The notes below the pieces were generated by a model, which saw only the letters and a program-made list of their open reading frames with translations, searched no databases and was not told where the DNA came from. Shown here piece after piece: positions 18,228 through 27,110 of a DNA stretch of 64,000 bases (its first letter is position 1; every line of letters begins with the position of its first letter). This stretch comes from an uncultured Granulosicoccaceae bacterium (lineage in GTDB: Bacteria > Pseudomonadota > Gammaproteobacteria > Granulosicoccales > Granulosicoccaceae): NCBI GenBank assembly GCA_937922945.1, contig CAKZUP010000092.1, forward strand, positions 62,001 to 126,000, in the 5' to 3' direction. The position numbers were made by a program, and so were the translations under genes.

Positions 18228-18772
18228 GTTCTGGATAATACACTTTGAGGTCTGGCAGTTAAAAGAGAAGCAGTTACAGCGCCTGCGATAACCGCTTTGA
18301 GTATGTCGCCGGGAATGAAGGCCAGAACCAACACCGCCGCCTCATTGATCGATTTGCCCATATTCCACGCCATGCCAACGATTCCAAAAACATAGAGAAC
18401 AAGAACACCGCCTATCAAAGACGCTAAGGTTGCCAGCAAAAAGGTCGGTGCCGAACGAAAGCGCTCGAAGATTAAACCGGTCACATATGCAGCAATTGGC
18501 CAACCAATCAGAAAACCAACCGACGGTGTCCATAATAGTCCAATGCCGCCCCGACCTCCGGCCAGCAAAGGTAAACCGATAAACACCAGCAACAAAAACA
18601 ACATGACGGCAAGCGCTCCGCGTTTGGCACCCAGGACAGTACCGCACAACATAACGCCTAAGCTTTGCGCCGTTATCGGAATTCCGAACGCAAGCGTAAG
18701 TTTAGGTATTAAACCAAGCGCGGCTATGAGTGCTGCGAACAAGGCGATAAAAACAACATCACGTTCTTTCAT
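18224..18772 (-). CDS. bioY: Biotin ECF transporter S component BioY
   Basis: 182 residues from ATG 18772 (MKERDVVFIALFAALIAALG), which lies 22 bases after the bioN stop; an upstream in-frame extension would overlap bioN. Six hydrophobic segments. BioY hallmarks: ITAQSLGVMLCGTVLGAKRGALAV, LPLLAGGRGGIGLLWTPSVGFLIGWPIAA and FIPGDILKAVIAG. High-affinity biotin capture in the inner membrane. Followed by the nitroreductase with overlap. Confidence 0.95.
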   Translation of the reverse strand: MKERDVVFIALFAALIAALGLIPKLTLAFGIPITAQSLGVMLCGTVLGAKRGALAVMLFLLLVFIGLPLLAGGRGGIGLLWTPSVGFLIGWPIAAYVTGLIFERFRSAPTFLLATLASLIGGVLVLYVFGIVGMAWNMGKSINEAAVLVLAFIPGDILKAVIAGAVTASLLTARPQSVLSRT

Positions 18773-18794
18773 TTTTCTTTTAAACCAACTCGTG

Positions 18795-19433
18795 TTAATC
18801 AGTATTGTGTGAGCGTTCATGGCTACTGGCAAAAGCTCGTATTCCACCTCGCGCTTTCAGTGCTTCGGCTACGTGTTCGGCATCATCCATGGCAATCAGA
18901 CTCATTGGAAGCACAATACGCCAGTTCACTCTTTTAACCGCTCGCAACCGCCAGGCATCAAACAGTGTCGAGCCTTTCTCTATTAGCACCGGGGTAAATC
19001 TAACCACCAGCGCGATGGCTATTTCCAGGGCTCTGGTACTAAACCCTAATGCACGAACCGGTGTCAACGCAGTTTGTATCAAGGCAAGTAAGTCGCTTAG
19101 TCGACTTGTCATGGTCATTAAGTTAGACAGAGCCACGATACTTATAAGCCGAATCGCGAAGGCAATGCCTTGCATGGCTGTGCCAGTGACTCCGTGCCAT
19201 ACCACAATAACCAGTAAAATCGGCCACAGAAACAGGAGTTTTTTCGCCCCGATACGAATAAATGACACACCTCCAACAGCGTAGAATAAGACGCAACAAA
19301 GCAATGCAATACACTGAATGTACAGACTGTCGAACACAAACAAAAATATCGACGCAAAACAAACGAGCAAAAACTTCCAACCGACAGGCACCTTATGCCA
19401 AACGGTTTGAACAGGCGAATTAAACGAAAGCAT
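18795..19433 (-). CDS. bioN: ECF transporter T component (BioN)
   Basis: 212 residues, EcfT/CbiQ family coupling protein. Four to five transmembrane segments (WKFLLVCFASIFLFVFDSLY, LLFLWPILLVIVVWHG). Signature cytoplasmic motifs FDAWRLRAVKR and AEALKARGGIRA couple to the ATPase; the second matches the family Ala-Arg-Gly signature. Overlaps the end of bioM by 14 bases. With BioM and BioY this is a dedicated three-part biotin ECF importer. Confidence 0.92.
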   Translation of the reverse strand: MLSFNSPVQTVWHKVPVGWKFLLVCFASIFLFVFDSLYIQCIALLCCVLFYAVGGVSFIRIGAKKLLFLWPILLVIVVWHGVTGTAMQGIAFAIRLISIVALSNLMTMTSRLSDLLALIQTALTPVRALGFSTRALEIAIALVVRFTPVLIEKGSTLFDAWRLRAVKRVNWRIVLPMSLIAMDDAEHVAEALKARGGIRAFASSHERSHNTD

Positions 19434-20145
19434 CGGTACTACCCAGTTGTTTCATCTTCGCACAATAGGCTTCAAGAACAATGGTAGGCCTTTCATCCAT
19501 AACCAGTTCTCCATTATCCAGCCAGAGTATACGATTGTACTCTTGCAAGGATTCAATCTGATGGGTCACGTGCACAATGGATGCATCAAGTTTTTCAAGT
19601 AGGCGAGACAATTGCGCAGTGGTTGGCATATCCAGACCTGTGAAAGGTTCATCGAGCACCACAAGCTTAGGCTTCATAAGAATAACAGCCATGAGGCAAA
19701 CCAAATGCCGTTGCCCTTGCGACAAGGTGCTTACCGATTGCTCCGCCCAATGCATTACACCGAATTCTGCCAGCAACTCGCGCAATTGCCGCTGGGCTTC
19801 ATCGCGACTTTGTCCAAGCTGCTCCAAACCAAACGCCAACTCTTCTTCTACGGTGGGAAATATGACTTGATGATCAGGGTTCTGAAATAACATACCAACA
19901 GTGCGAATTGCCCGGTATCGATCCGTCGCAACATCAACACCCGCTACTGTCAACGAACCGGAACTCGGTTCATTAAGACCACAAAGCAATCGGGCCAATG
20001 TCGATTTACCCGAACCATTTCGCCCCACTATGCCTATTCTACGTTCCGTCGCTTCTATTGATAGGTTTGATAGTAGCGTTTTATCGCCTATGCGATAGCT
20101 TACATTCACCAAAGCAAGCAGCGGTTCAGAATCACGGCCTTTCAT
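19420..20145 (-). CDS. bioM: ECF transporter ATPase (BioM)
   Basis: 241 residues. Walker A GRNGSGKSTLARLL, Q-loop GMLFQNPDHQVIFPTVEEELAFG (the ECF-ATPase Q-helix), signature LSQGQRHLVCL, Walker B KLVVLDEPFTGLD and switch His in IVHVTHQIE. Signature has LSQGQ in place of LSGGQ, as is common in this family. Only one ATPase is present, so it would act as a homodimer. Starts on the last base of the tauE-like stop. Confidence 0.93.
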   Translation of the reverse strand: MKGRDSEPLLALVNVSYRIGDKTLLSNLSIEATERRIGIVGRNGSGKSTLARLLCGLNEPSSGSLTVAGVDVATDRYRAIRTVGMLFQNPDHQVIFPTVEEELAFGLEQLGQSRDEAQRQLRELLAEFGVMHWAEQSVSTLSQGQRHLVCLMAVILMKPKLVVLDEPFTGLDMPTTAQLSRLLEKLDASIVHVTHQIESLQEYNRILWLDNGELVMDERPTIVLEAYCAKMKQLGSTDAFV

Positions 20146-20915
20146 TAACTACCAACCCATTTTAATAGTAAGCTGCCCAAACCGATGACAGAAACCAGAA
20201 CCAGACCATAGCCTATAAACCGTTCGAATCGGGATTTATCCCCTAGTGCAAATCGATGGTGAACCTTCAATCCAAGATAATGCCCTAACGCTGCTAACGG
20301 AAATGACAGTAACGTCAAGCGCCATTGCAAGTTTACATCGGCCGCAACAAAGGTTGCTATTTTTACGACAACCAATACAATCCAAAGCGCGAAGAACGTG
20401 TCTCGCATTTTTTCTTTTTCTAAGTATCTGCCACCAACAGCCACGATAAGTGGGGCACCAATTAACGATACGCCACTCACGTAGCCACCCAGACATAAGA
20501 AAACAAAGTCTGCGAATTTACTGTTGCTGGAGAATACATAATTCAGTACATAACCGAAGCCATACACTAGTGTTATCAGATAGACGATACCACTAAGCAA
20601 TGCACCCGGCAGCTTTATAAGACCCGTTAGACCTATGGCAATTGGAATCGCCATAACGAGTAGAATTTTTACCAAAAAGCGCCAATCGATATTCGTCAGG
20701 CGCGTAAACACCGTAAGTGATGAAAAAAACAATAACTGGAACGCGATAGCTGGGAGGAAAATGAGAGGGTCATTTTCAAACATTAACAGTAACGGTAAGC
20801 TCAATGCCGCGCCGCCAAAGCCCAAGCCAGATCGAACAAAACCACTCCATACAAAGCAGGCGCTAATCAGCAACCATTGCCACAACGGCAAGCTATCTAA
20901 AATGGTGAGAGTCAC
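20145..20915 (-). CDS. TauE/SafE-family anion permease
   Basis: 256 residues, about eight hydrophobic segments, with the repeated family patterns GFVRSGLGFGGAALSLPLL and YVSGVSLIGAPLIVAV. The family exports sulfite, sulfoacetate or related anions, though many members are uncharacterised. Contact with bioM (one-base overlap) places it in the transporter unit; four bases separate it from tag upstream. A link between export of a small anion and biotin chemistry is speculation. Confidence 0.85.
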   Translation of the reverse strand: MTLTILDSLPLWQWLLISACFVWSGFVRSGLGFGGAALSLPLLLMFENDPLIFLPAIAFQLLFFSSLTVFTRLTNIDWRFLVKILLVMAIPIAIGLTGLIKLPGALLSGIVYLITLVYGFGYVLNYVFSSNSKFADFVFLCLGGYVSGVSLIGAPLIVAVGGRYLEKEKMRDTFFALWIVLVVVKIATFVAADVNLQWRLTLLSFPLAALGHYLGLKVHHRFALGDKSRFERFIGYGLVLVSVIGLGSLLLKWVGS

Positions 20916-20919
20916 CGGC

Positions 20920-21537
20920 TTACTTTGGCCAGTGTGATGGGCGTTTAATCGTGGAGGCCATGCGAGCTACGGCTTTATGACGTGGGCAAGAAACCAAATG
21001 ATCGTTAACCATGCCACTTGCCTGCATGAAAGCGTAGCATGTTGTGTTACCAACAAATTTGAACCCGGCCTTTTTGAGCGTTTTACTCATCAGTACAGAT
21101 GCATCGGTACTGGACTTGACTGTTTTCATTGTCCGATGCTTGTTCTGCACCGGCTTATAATCAACAAAAGACCAGAGTAAATCCACAAACGATTCACCCC
21201 TTTTTTCCATAGCGACAACCACTTTGGCATTGTTGATGGACGCTTCAATTTTTTGGCGGTGCCTGACAATACCGGCATCGAGCACAAGCTTCTCTACTTT
21301 TGCATCTGTAAATCGCGCTACTTTGGGTATATCAAAATCTTTGAAGGCTTTCCGGTAGTTCTCTCGCTTGTTTAATATGGTTATCCAACTCAAGCCTGCC
21401 TGAGCACCTTCCAGGTTAAGCATTTCAAACAATTCTGTGGCGTCGTAGCACGGCACGCCCCACTCGGTATCGTGATAGTCGATATACAGCTCGCTGCCCA
21501 GACACCAGCCACAGCGTTTTTCTTTTACGGCGCTCAT
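20920..21537 (-). CDS. tag: DNA-3-methyladenine glycosylase I
   Basis: 205 residues. Excises 3-methyladenine from alkylated DNA. The N-terminal RCGWCLGSELYIDYHDTEWG contains the zinc Cys and the family W-G motif; LNLEGAQAGLSWITILNKRENYR is the helix-hairpin region with the base-pocket Glu and Trp; VGNTTCYAFMQASGMVNDHL and CPRH supply the remaining zinc ligands. Possibly first in the minus-strand unit leading to bioY. Confidence 0.96.
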   Translation of the reverse strand: MSAVKEKRCGWCLGSELYIDYHDTEWGVPCYDATELFEMLNLEGAQAGLSWITILNKRENYRKAFKDFDIPKVARFTDAKVEKLVLDAGIVRHRQKIEASINNAKVVVAMEKRGESFVDLLWSFVDYKPVQNKHRTMKTVKSSTDASVLMSKTLKKAGFKFVGNTTCYAFMQASGMVNDHLVSCPRHKAVARMASTIKRPSHWPK

Positions 21538-21671
21538 GCGCTAATTGTGCACACACTCAGCGCACAACACAATCATTGGTTGGAAAATTCAAAAGACTTG
21601 GGTTGAAACAGAATATCAGCCAGCGCTGACAGGATTTTAAAGACAAGACTGCCTTTTTTCGAACCGATCGC

Positions 21672-23777
21672 CTAGGTGCCGAATCGCTTTTTATGGGTTG
21701 GAAGGCTCAGAACGTTTCCGGGATTATCCACACCCTGCACACCTTGCGGCCACTTACGCAGCCAGGCAAGGTACATCGCAACAGGCATAGGCTTACTAAT
21801 ATAGTACCCTTGTGCGATATCACAGCCCTGTGTCTGCAGGAACTCAAGCTGATCTTCATCCTCCACACCCTCGGCAACCACTTTCATATTAAAGTGCTTG
21901 CCCAGACCGAGTACCGCCTCCACAATGGCAACATCGTCATTGTCACTCGAAATATCCGTGATAAACGCGCGGTCTATCTTCAGCGTATGTACGGGGAAAC
22001 GTTTCAGGTAAGCCAGCGAAGAATAGCCAGTTCCAAAGTCATCAATTGCCAAGCCAAGTCCAAACCGACTCAGTTCGTGCAGCGAGTTGATGACTTCTTC
22101 CGGGTCGTGCATAACCGCACTTTCGGTTATTTCCAATTCCAGAAACTCGGGCGGCAACATGCTGTCCTTGAGCGCCTTGCTTACCATCGGCAACAAGTTA
22201 CCATCGGTAAACTGAACGGTGGAGATATTCACGGCAATGTTTAGTGTGTGGAAACCAAGTTGCTGTAGTTTTCGGGTTTCTTTGCAGGCGGTACGTAGAA
22301 TCCATTCACCCAACTCGATGATCATGCCAGCCTCTTCCGCTACCGGCACAAAGACTTCAGGTGAAATAAAGCCCTTGGTTGGATGCTTCCATCGAACCAA
22401 TGCTTCAGCACCCGTGACCTGACGCGTATTTATATTGACCTTCGGCTGATAGTAAACTTCGAACTGTCCTTCCTGCAGTGCGATTTTCAAATCCTGCTCG
22501 AGACTAATGCGCGCTGTTAGACGACTGCGCATTTTCTCATTGAACATCTGGTACTGGTTTTTACCGTTACTCTTGGCTTCCTGCAAGGCTACGGCTGCGT
22601 TATTCACGATTTCCTCGCCCATCAGCTCTTCATCCTGATCGCCGTGAACATCAATTGGAAAGCAAGAGATACCAACCGATACCGCGGCTTTTAGCGTAAA
22701 GCCTCTATATTCATACGGAGCGGTGGAAATATTCATAACCCGACGCGCTATCTCTTTAGCGGCTTGTCGATCGCCAACGTTTTTTTGAATCACGACAAAC
22801 TCGTCACCATCAAGACGCGCAACAAGATCGATATCGTGCATCATCGACTGTAGCCGATTACCAATTTCTGCTACCATTTTGTCACCGACCAAGTGTCCGT
22901 ATTGGTCGTTAAAGAATTTGAAGTTATCCAGATCAACAAGAAAAACCACAAAAGACTCATCGTTCTCTACAGCATTGGATACGGTTTGCTTTAACTTATC
23001 CTCGAACATGAGGCGGTTGGGCAAATGCGTTAGCGGGTCATGGTGTGCGGCGAACTCCAGGTACTGTTGCTTTACTTTCACCTGGCGAGCAGCACGTTGC
23101 TGCGCCTCAATTAAACTGTTGTACTCATCAGCCAGACCATTCAGGTCTTCGCTTTCGGCGTAGTCAATTTTGTCGGGCACCTTACCCTGGCTATTCTCAC
23201 GACTGTCTCGCAGCTTTGAGGTCAGGTTAGCCACCGGATGAATATATGATCGGTTAGTACCCCATAACGTGACCAGGGCTGCGATTATGCCGATCAGAAG
23301 CGACGCTACAACAACCAATAGCGTATAAACCACTGCCACGGTAAAGATATCGCCTGTGTATATTCGAGCAGCGGCAAGCACTCGCCCCTTGGAGCTATCT
23401 AAAAACCACAACACATCAATGGAGCCGCTCCGGTTTTTTCTACTGCGGCTGCCATGCTGACCCAGGCTTTCAAATTCAGGCAATTCGCCTTGCGTTACAA
23501 CCGGGTTTCCAGCTGTATCGGTCAACAAAAGACCGATCATGGAATCGTTAATCAGGCCCTGTGGATTGAGCAATGTTTCAGGAGGGCTATAGGTAACGAT
23601 GTTTTGAAGCGCATTGTGCTCATGTTCTATGGCACTGTCCACAGACTGATGGTAGCGGGTCCATAGGAGAGGTAAGAGCAGTACGAGTTGAGCTATAAAT
23701 ACTGAGCACAGCACAACGACTGCCAGCTTTCTTGCTGGTCGCGAACTTGATAGCTTTTCAAGTACGATTTTGAACAT
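21672..23777 (-). CDS. Membrane GGDEF-EAL cyclic-di-GMP enzyme
   Basis: 701 residues. Transmembrane segments near residues 17-38 and 150-178 bracket a periplasmic sensor of about 110 residues, followed by a HAMP-like linker and a short coiled coil. The GGDEF domain has DNFKFFNDQYGH and the active-site variant RLDGDEF. The EAL domain looks catalytically complete: AEALVRWKHP, LELEITESAVM, IDDFGTGYSSLAYLKRFP and KIDRAFI. Phosphodiesterase activity is likely; cyclase activity is uncertain because the first Gly of GGDEF is Asp. No obvious signal partner alongside. Confidence 0.92.
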   Translation of the reverse strand: MFKIVLEKLSSSRPARKLAVVVLCSVFIAQLVLLLPLLWTRYHQSVDSAIEHEHNALQNIVTYSPPETLLNPQGLINDSMIGLLLTDTAGNPVVTQGELPEFESLGQHGSRSRKNRSGSIDVLWFLDSSKGRVLAAARIYTGDIFTVAVVYTLLVVVASLLIGIIAALVTLWGTNRSYIHPVANLTSKLRDSRENSQGKVPDKIDYAESEDLNGLADEYNSLIEAQQRAARQVKVKQQYLEFAAHHDPLTHLPNRLMFEDKLKQTVSNAVENDESFVVFLVDLDNFKFFNDQYGHLVGDKMVAEIGNRLQSMMHDIDLVARLDGDEFVVIQKNVGDRQAAKEIARRVMNISTAPYEYRGFTLKAAVSVGISCFPIDVHGDQDEELMGEEIVNNAAVALQEAKSNGKNQYQMFNEKMRSRLTARISLEQDLKIALQEGQFEVYYQPKVNINTRQVTGAEALVRWKHPTKGFISPEVFVPVAEEAGMIIELGEWILRTACKETRKLQQLGFHTLNIAVNISTVQFTDGNLLPMVSKALKDSMLPPEFLELEITESAVMHDPEEVINSLHELSRFGLGLAIDDFGTGYSSLAYLKRFPVHTLKIDRAFITDISSDNDDVAIVEAVLGLGKHFNMKVVAEGVEDEDQLEFLQTQGCDIAQGYYISKPMPVAMYLAWLRKWPQGVQGVDNPGNVLSLPTHKKRFGT

Positions 23778-24080
23778 TGTGGCTTTCAGTCTCAGCCCCC
23801 CGCATTCTCATTAATCCAGCGGCAAGCTTATTAGCTAAAAAAATCTCATCGCGTCCGGTGCGTACAGACACGACTTTCCATGCAACTAATAGCGGCACGT
23901 TTAACGCGCTCTTAACACCACCGCATGGGGCCTACAGAGATAGTCAGGGCTAGTAAAGATACGGTATCGAGCAAGAAGGGAGGGGGTTTATTCAGTTTGC
24001 CTGAACCAACAACTGCGTGGCGCGGCGAAAATAGGCTTAAATGTGTGCATAGCGCACAAACACGGATTTACATTGGAGCA
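23778..24080. other. Intergenic stretch, no gene recognised
   Basis: About 300 bp between the GGDEF-EAL gene start and the groEL terminator. An open frame of about 70 codons on the plus strand (from 23925) runs through the groEL terminator and has no recognisable features, so I do not call it. The promoter for the GGDEF-EAL gene should lie near 23780-23850. Confidence 0.6.
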
Positions 24081-24112
24081 AAAAAAATCCCTGCTCCGAA
24101 AAGCAGGGATTT
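24081..24112 (-). terminator. Rho-independent terminator of groESL
   Basis: Perfect 11-bp stem AAATCCCTGCT (24085-24095) with AGCAGGGATTT (24102-24112) and a six-base loop. On the minus strand it is followed by a run of Ts (complement of A 24081-24087). It lies 29 bases past the groEL stop. Confidence 0.92.
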
Positions 24113-24140
24113 CTTAATTTACATCAAATTGTGCGGTTGA

Positions 24141-25817
<1,677 letters not shown>

Positions 25818-25878
25818 TCATGTGGCTATCTGCCGGCTTTTCGAAAGCCTTAAGGCAGTTAGCGCGAAATTGGGAAAA

Positions 25879-26169
25879 TTAACCTTCGAAAACACCCATG
25901 ATGTCGTCTTCACGCATCACAAGCAGTTCTTCACCTTCGATTTTAATTTCAGTACCTGAGTACTTACCGAATAACACTTGGTCACCGGCTTTCACGTCCA
26001 GCGGACGGACATCGCCGTTTTCTGCAACCTTGCCGTTTCCAACTGAAATGACTTCGCCGCGTACGGGCTTTTCAGTGGCGGAATCGGGAATCACAATGCC
26101 ACCGGCACTGGTGCGTTCCTCTTCCATGCGCTTGATGACCACGCGGTCATGCAAAGGACGAATCTTCAT
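25879..26169 (-). CDS. groS: Co-chaperonin GroES (Hsp10)
   Basis: 96 residues. Caps the GroEL ring. Begins [21 protein letters not shown]; the mobile loop [15 protein letters not shown] and the roof [21 protein letters not shown] are intact. First gene of the groESL operon, with a sigma70-like promoter and CIRCE operator 50-100 bp upstream. Confidence 0.99.
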   Translation of the reverse strand: MKIRPLHDRVVIKRMEEERTSAGGIVIPDSATEKPVRGEVISVGNGKVAENGDVRPLDVKAGDQVLFGKYSGTEIKIEGEELLVMREDDIMGVFEG

Positions 26170-26218
26170 ATGTTCAAACTCCAGAACGGGTTGTTAATTG
26201 ATCGCGGCGAGCTGATTA

Positions 26219-26245
26219 TTAGCACTCACCATAGGCGAGTGCTAA
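26219..26245 (-). promoter_or_regulatory. CIRCE operator (HrcA binding site)
   Basis: Perfect match to the CIRCE consensus: TTAGCACTC (26219-26227), nine-base spacer, GAGTGCTAA (26237-26245). It overlaps the -10 hexamer of the groES promoter and lies in the leader 50 bp before the ATG, the usual place for HrcA repression. The hrcA gene is not in the window. Confidence 0.95.
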
Positions 26246-26272
26246 TTCTAATGATAGGGCGGACGAAATCAA
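26245..26272 (-). promoter_or_regulatory. Predicted sigma70 promoter of groESL
   Basis: Minus strand TTGATT (26267-26272), 16-bp spacer, TAGAAT (26245-26250). The -10 shares its last base with the CIRCE arm, so repressor binding would block initiation. I see no convincing sigma32-type element. Confidence 0.6.
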
Positions 26273-26325
26273 GGGGGTTTGGCAAAAATAGTCGATCTAA
26301 TTGCCGAATAAGTACCAGGAGCACA

Positions 26326-26838
26326 CTAATCGAGGCGCTGATAATCACCATCGATGACATTTGGCTCCTTGGAACCGGCTTTTGGGTTCTTGGAAGCACT
26401 ATTGTTCATCTGAGCCGAGCCATCTGCAGGTCGTCGCGTTCCTGCCCTGCTGTGCCCGGGGGCCCCGCCAACGAACACGTTCATGTTAGCCATGGAGCGA
26501 GAAGCCAGTTTTTTGGCCAAAAACTCCCGACTCACCGGTACAAGCGTGCAAAATCCGAAAAAATCCGTAATAAAACCGGGGGTGAGTAAAAGAACCCCGC
26601 CAATCAGCAATAACAGGCCTTCCAGCAGTTGTTGCGCTGGCATCTCACCGCTCTGCATACGTTGTTGGGCTTTATTAAGCGTGGCGATGCCCTGCTGGCG
26701 CAGCATAAATGTGCCGATAACAGCCGTAAGAATGACGATACCAATGGTTGTCCACCCGCCAATCGCCCCACCAACCTTGATCAGGACGGCAATTTCAACA
26801 ATGGGCATAATGATAAACAGCAAAAACAGGTAGGGCAT
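26326..26838 (-). CDS. fxsA: FxsA family membrane protein
   Basis: 170 residues, cytoplasmic membrane. MPYLFLLFIIMPIVEIAVLIKVGGAIGGWTT is the FxsA opening; LLLIGGVLLLTPGFITDFFGF is the second conserved block. Three to four hydrophobic segments and a polar C-terminal tail rich in Gly, Ala, Ser and Asn. E. coli FxsA is known for suppressing F exclusion of phage T7; its normal role is unclear. Upstream of groESL on the same strand, an association common in proteobacteria. Confidence 0.9.
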   Translation of the reverse strand: MPYLFLLFIIMPIVEIAVLIKVGGAIGGWTTIGIVILTAVIGTFMLRQQGIATLNKAQQRMQSGEMPAQQLLEGLLLLIGGVLLLTPGFITDFFGFCTLVPVSREFLAKKLASRSMANMNVFVGGAPGHSRAGTRRPADGSAQMNNSASKNPKAGSKEPNVIDGDYQRLD

Positions 26839-26992
26839 TTAGCGCTCCGGCACACATTCGTACTCTTGAACCTATCGCTTACACACAACTCTTACAAGGG
26901 CGGTGCAGAAAAAGTTCATGAAAAGGCAATATTTAGGTGCTGTGGAACGTTATTCAGCCACTTAATATTGTTTGCGCGAAACCGCGTCGCCT

Positions 26993-27031
26993 ACGTTGGT
27001 ATAGAACGTTGGTATAGAACGCTGGTATAGA
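26993..27031. repeat. Three 13-bp tandem repeats upstream of dsbD
   Basis: ACGTTGGTATAGA at 26993-27005 and 27006-27018, then ACGCTGGTATAGA at 27019-27031. It lies 80-118 bases before the dsbD start, in the fxsA-dsbD divergent spacer. Each unit contains GGTATAGA, which resembles a -10 region. Confidence 0.9.
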
Positions 27032-27110
27032 TTGTGAACCAGCACTAGAATTACGGTTGCGCGCACTACAGCTTGCCATAGAAACCGGCTTTAATCAGGG
27101 ATAAAACTTA

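Noticed and set aside
21693-22244. 183-codon plus-strand frame under the EAL domain
   Set aside because: Antisense to the strongly conserved EAL domain, with no ribosome site or family match.
23925-24140. 71-codon plus-strand frame before groEL
   Set aside because: Passes through the groEL terminator hairpin and has no recognisable features.
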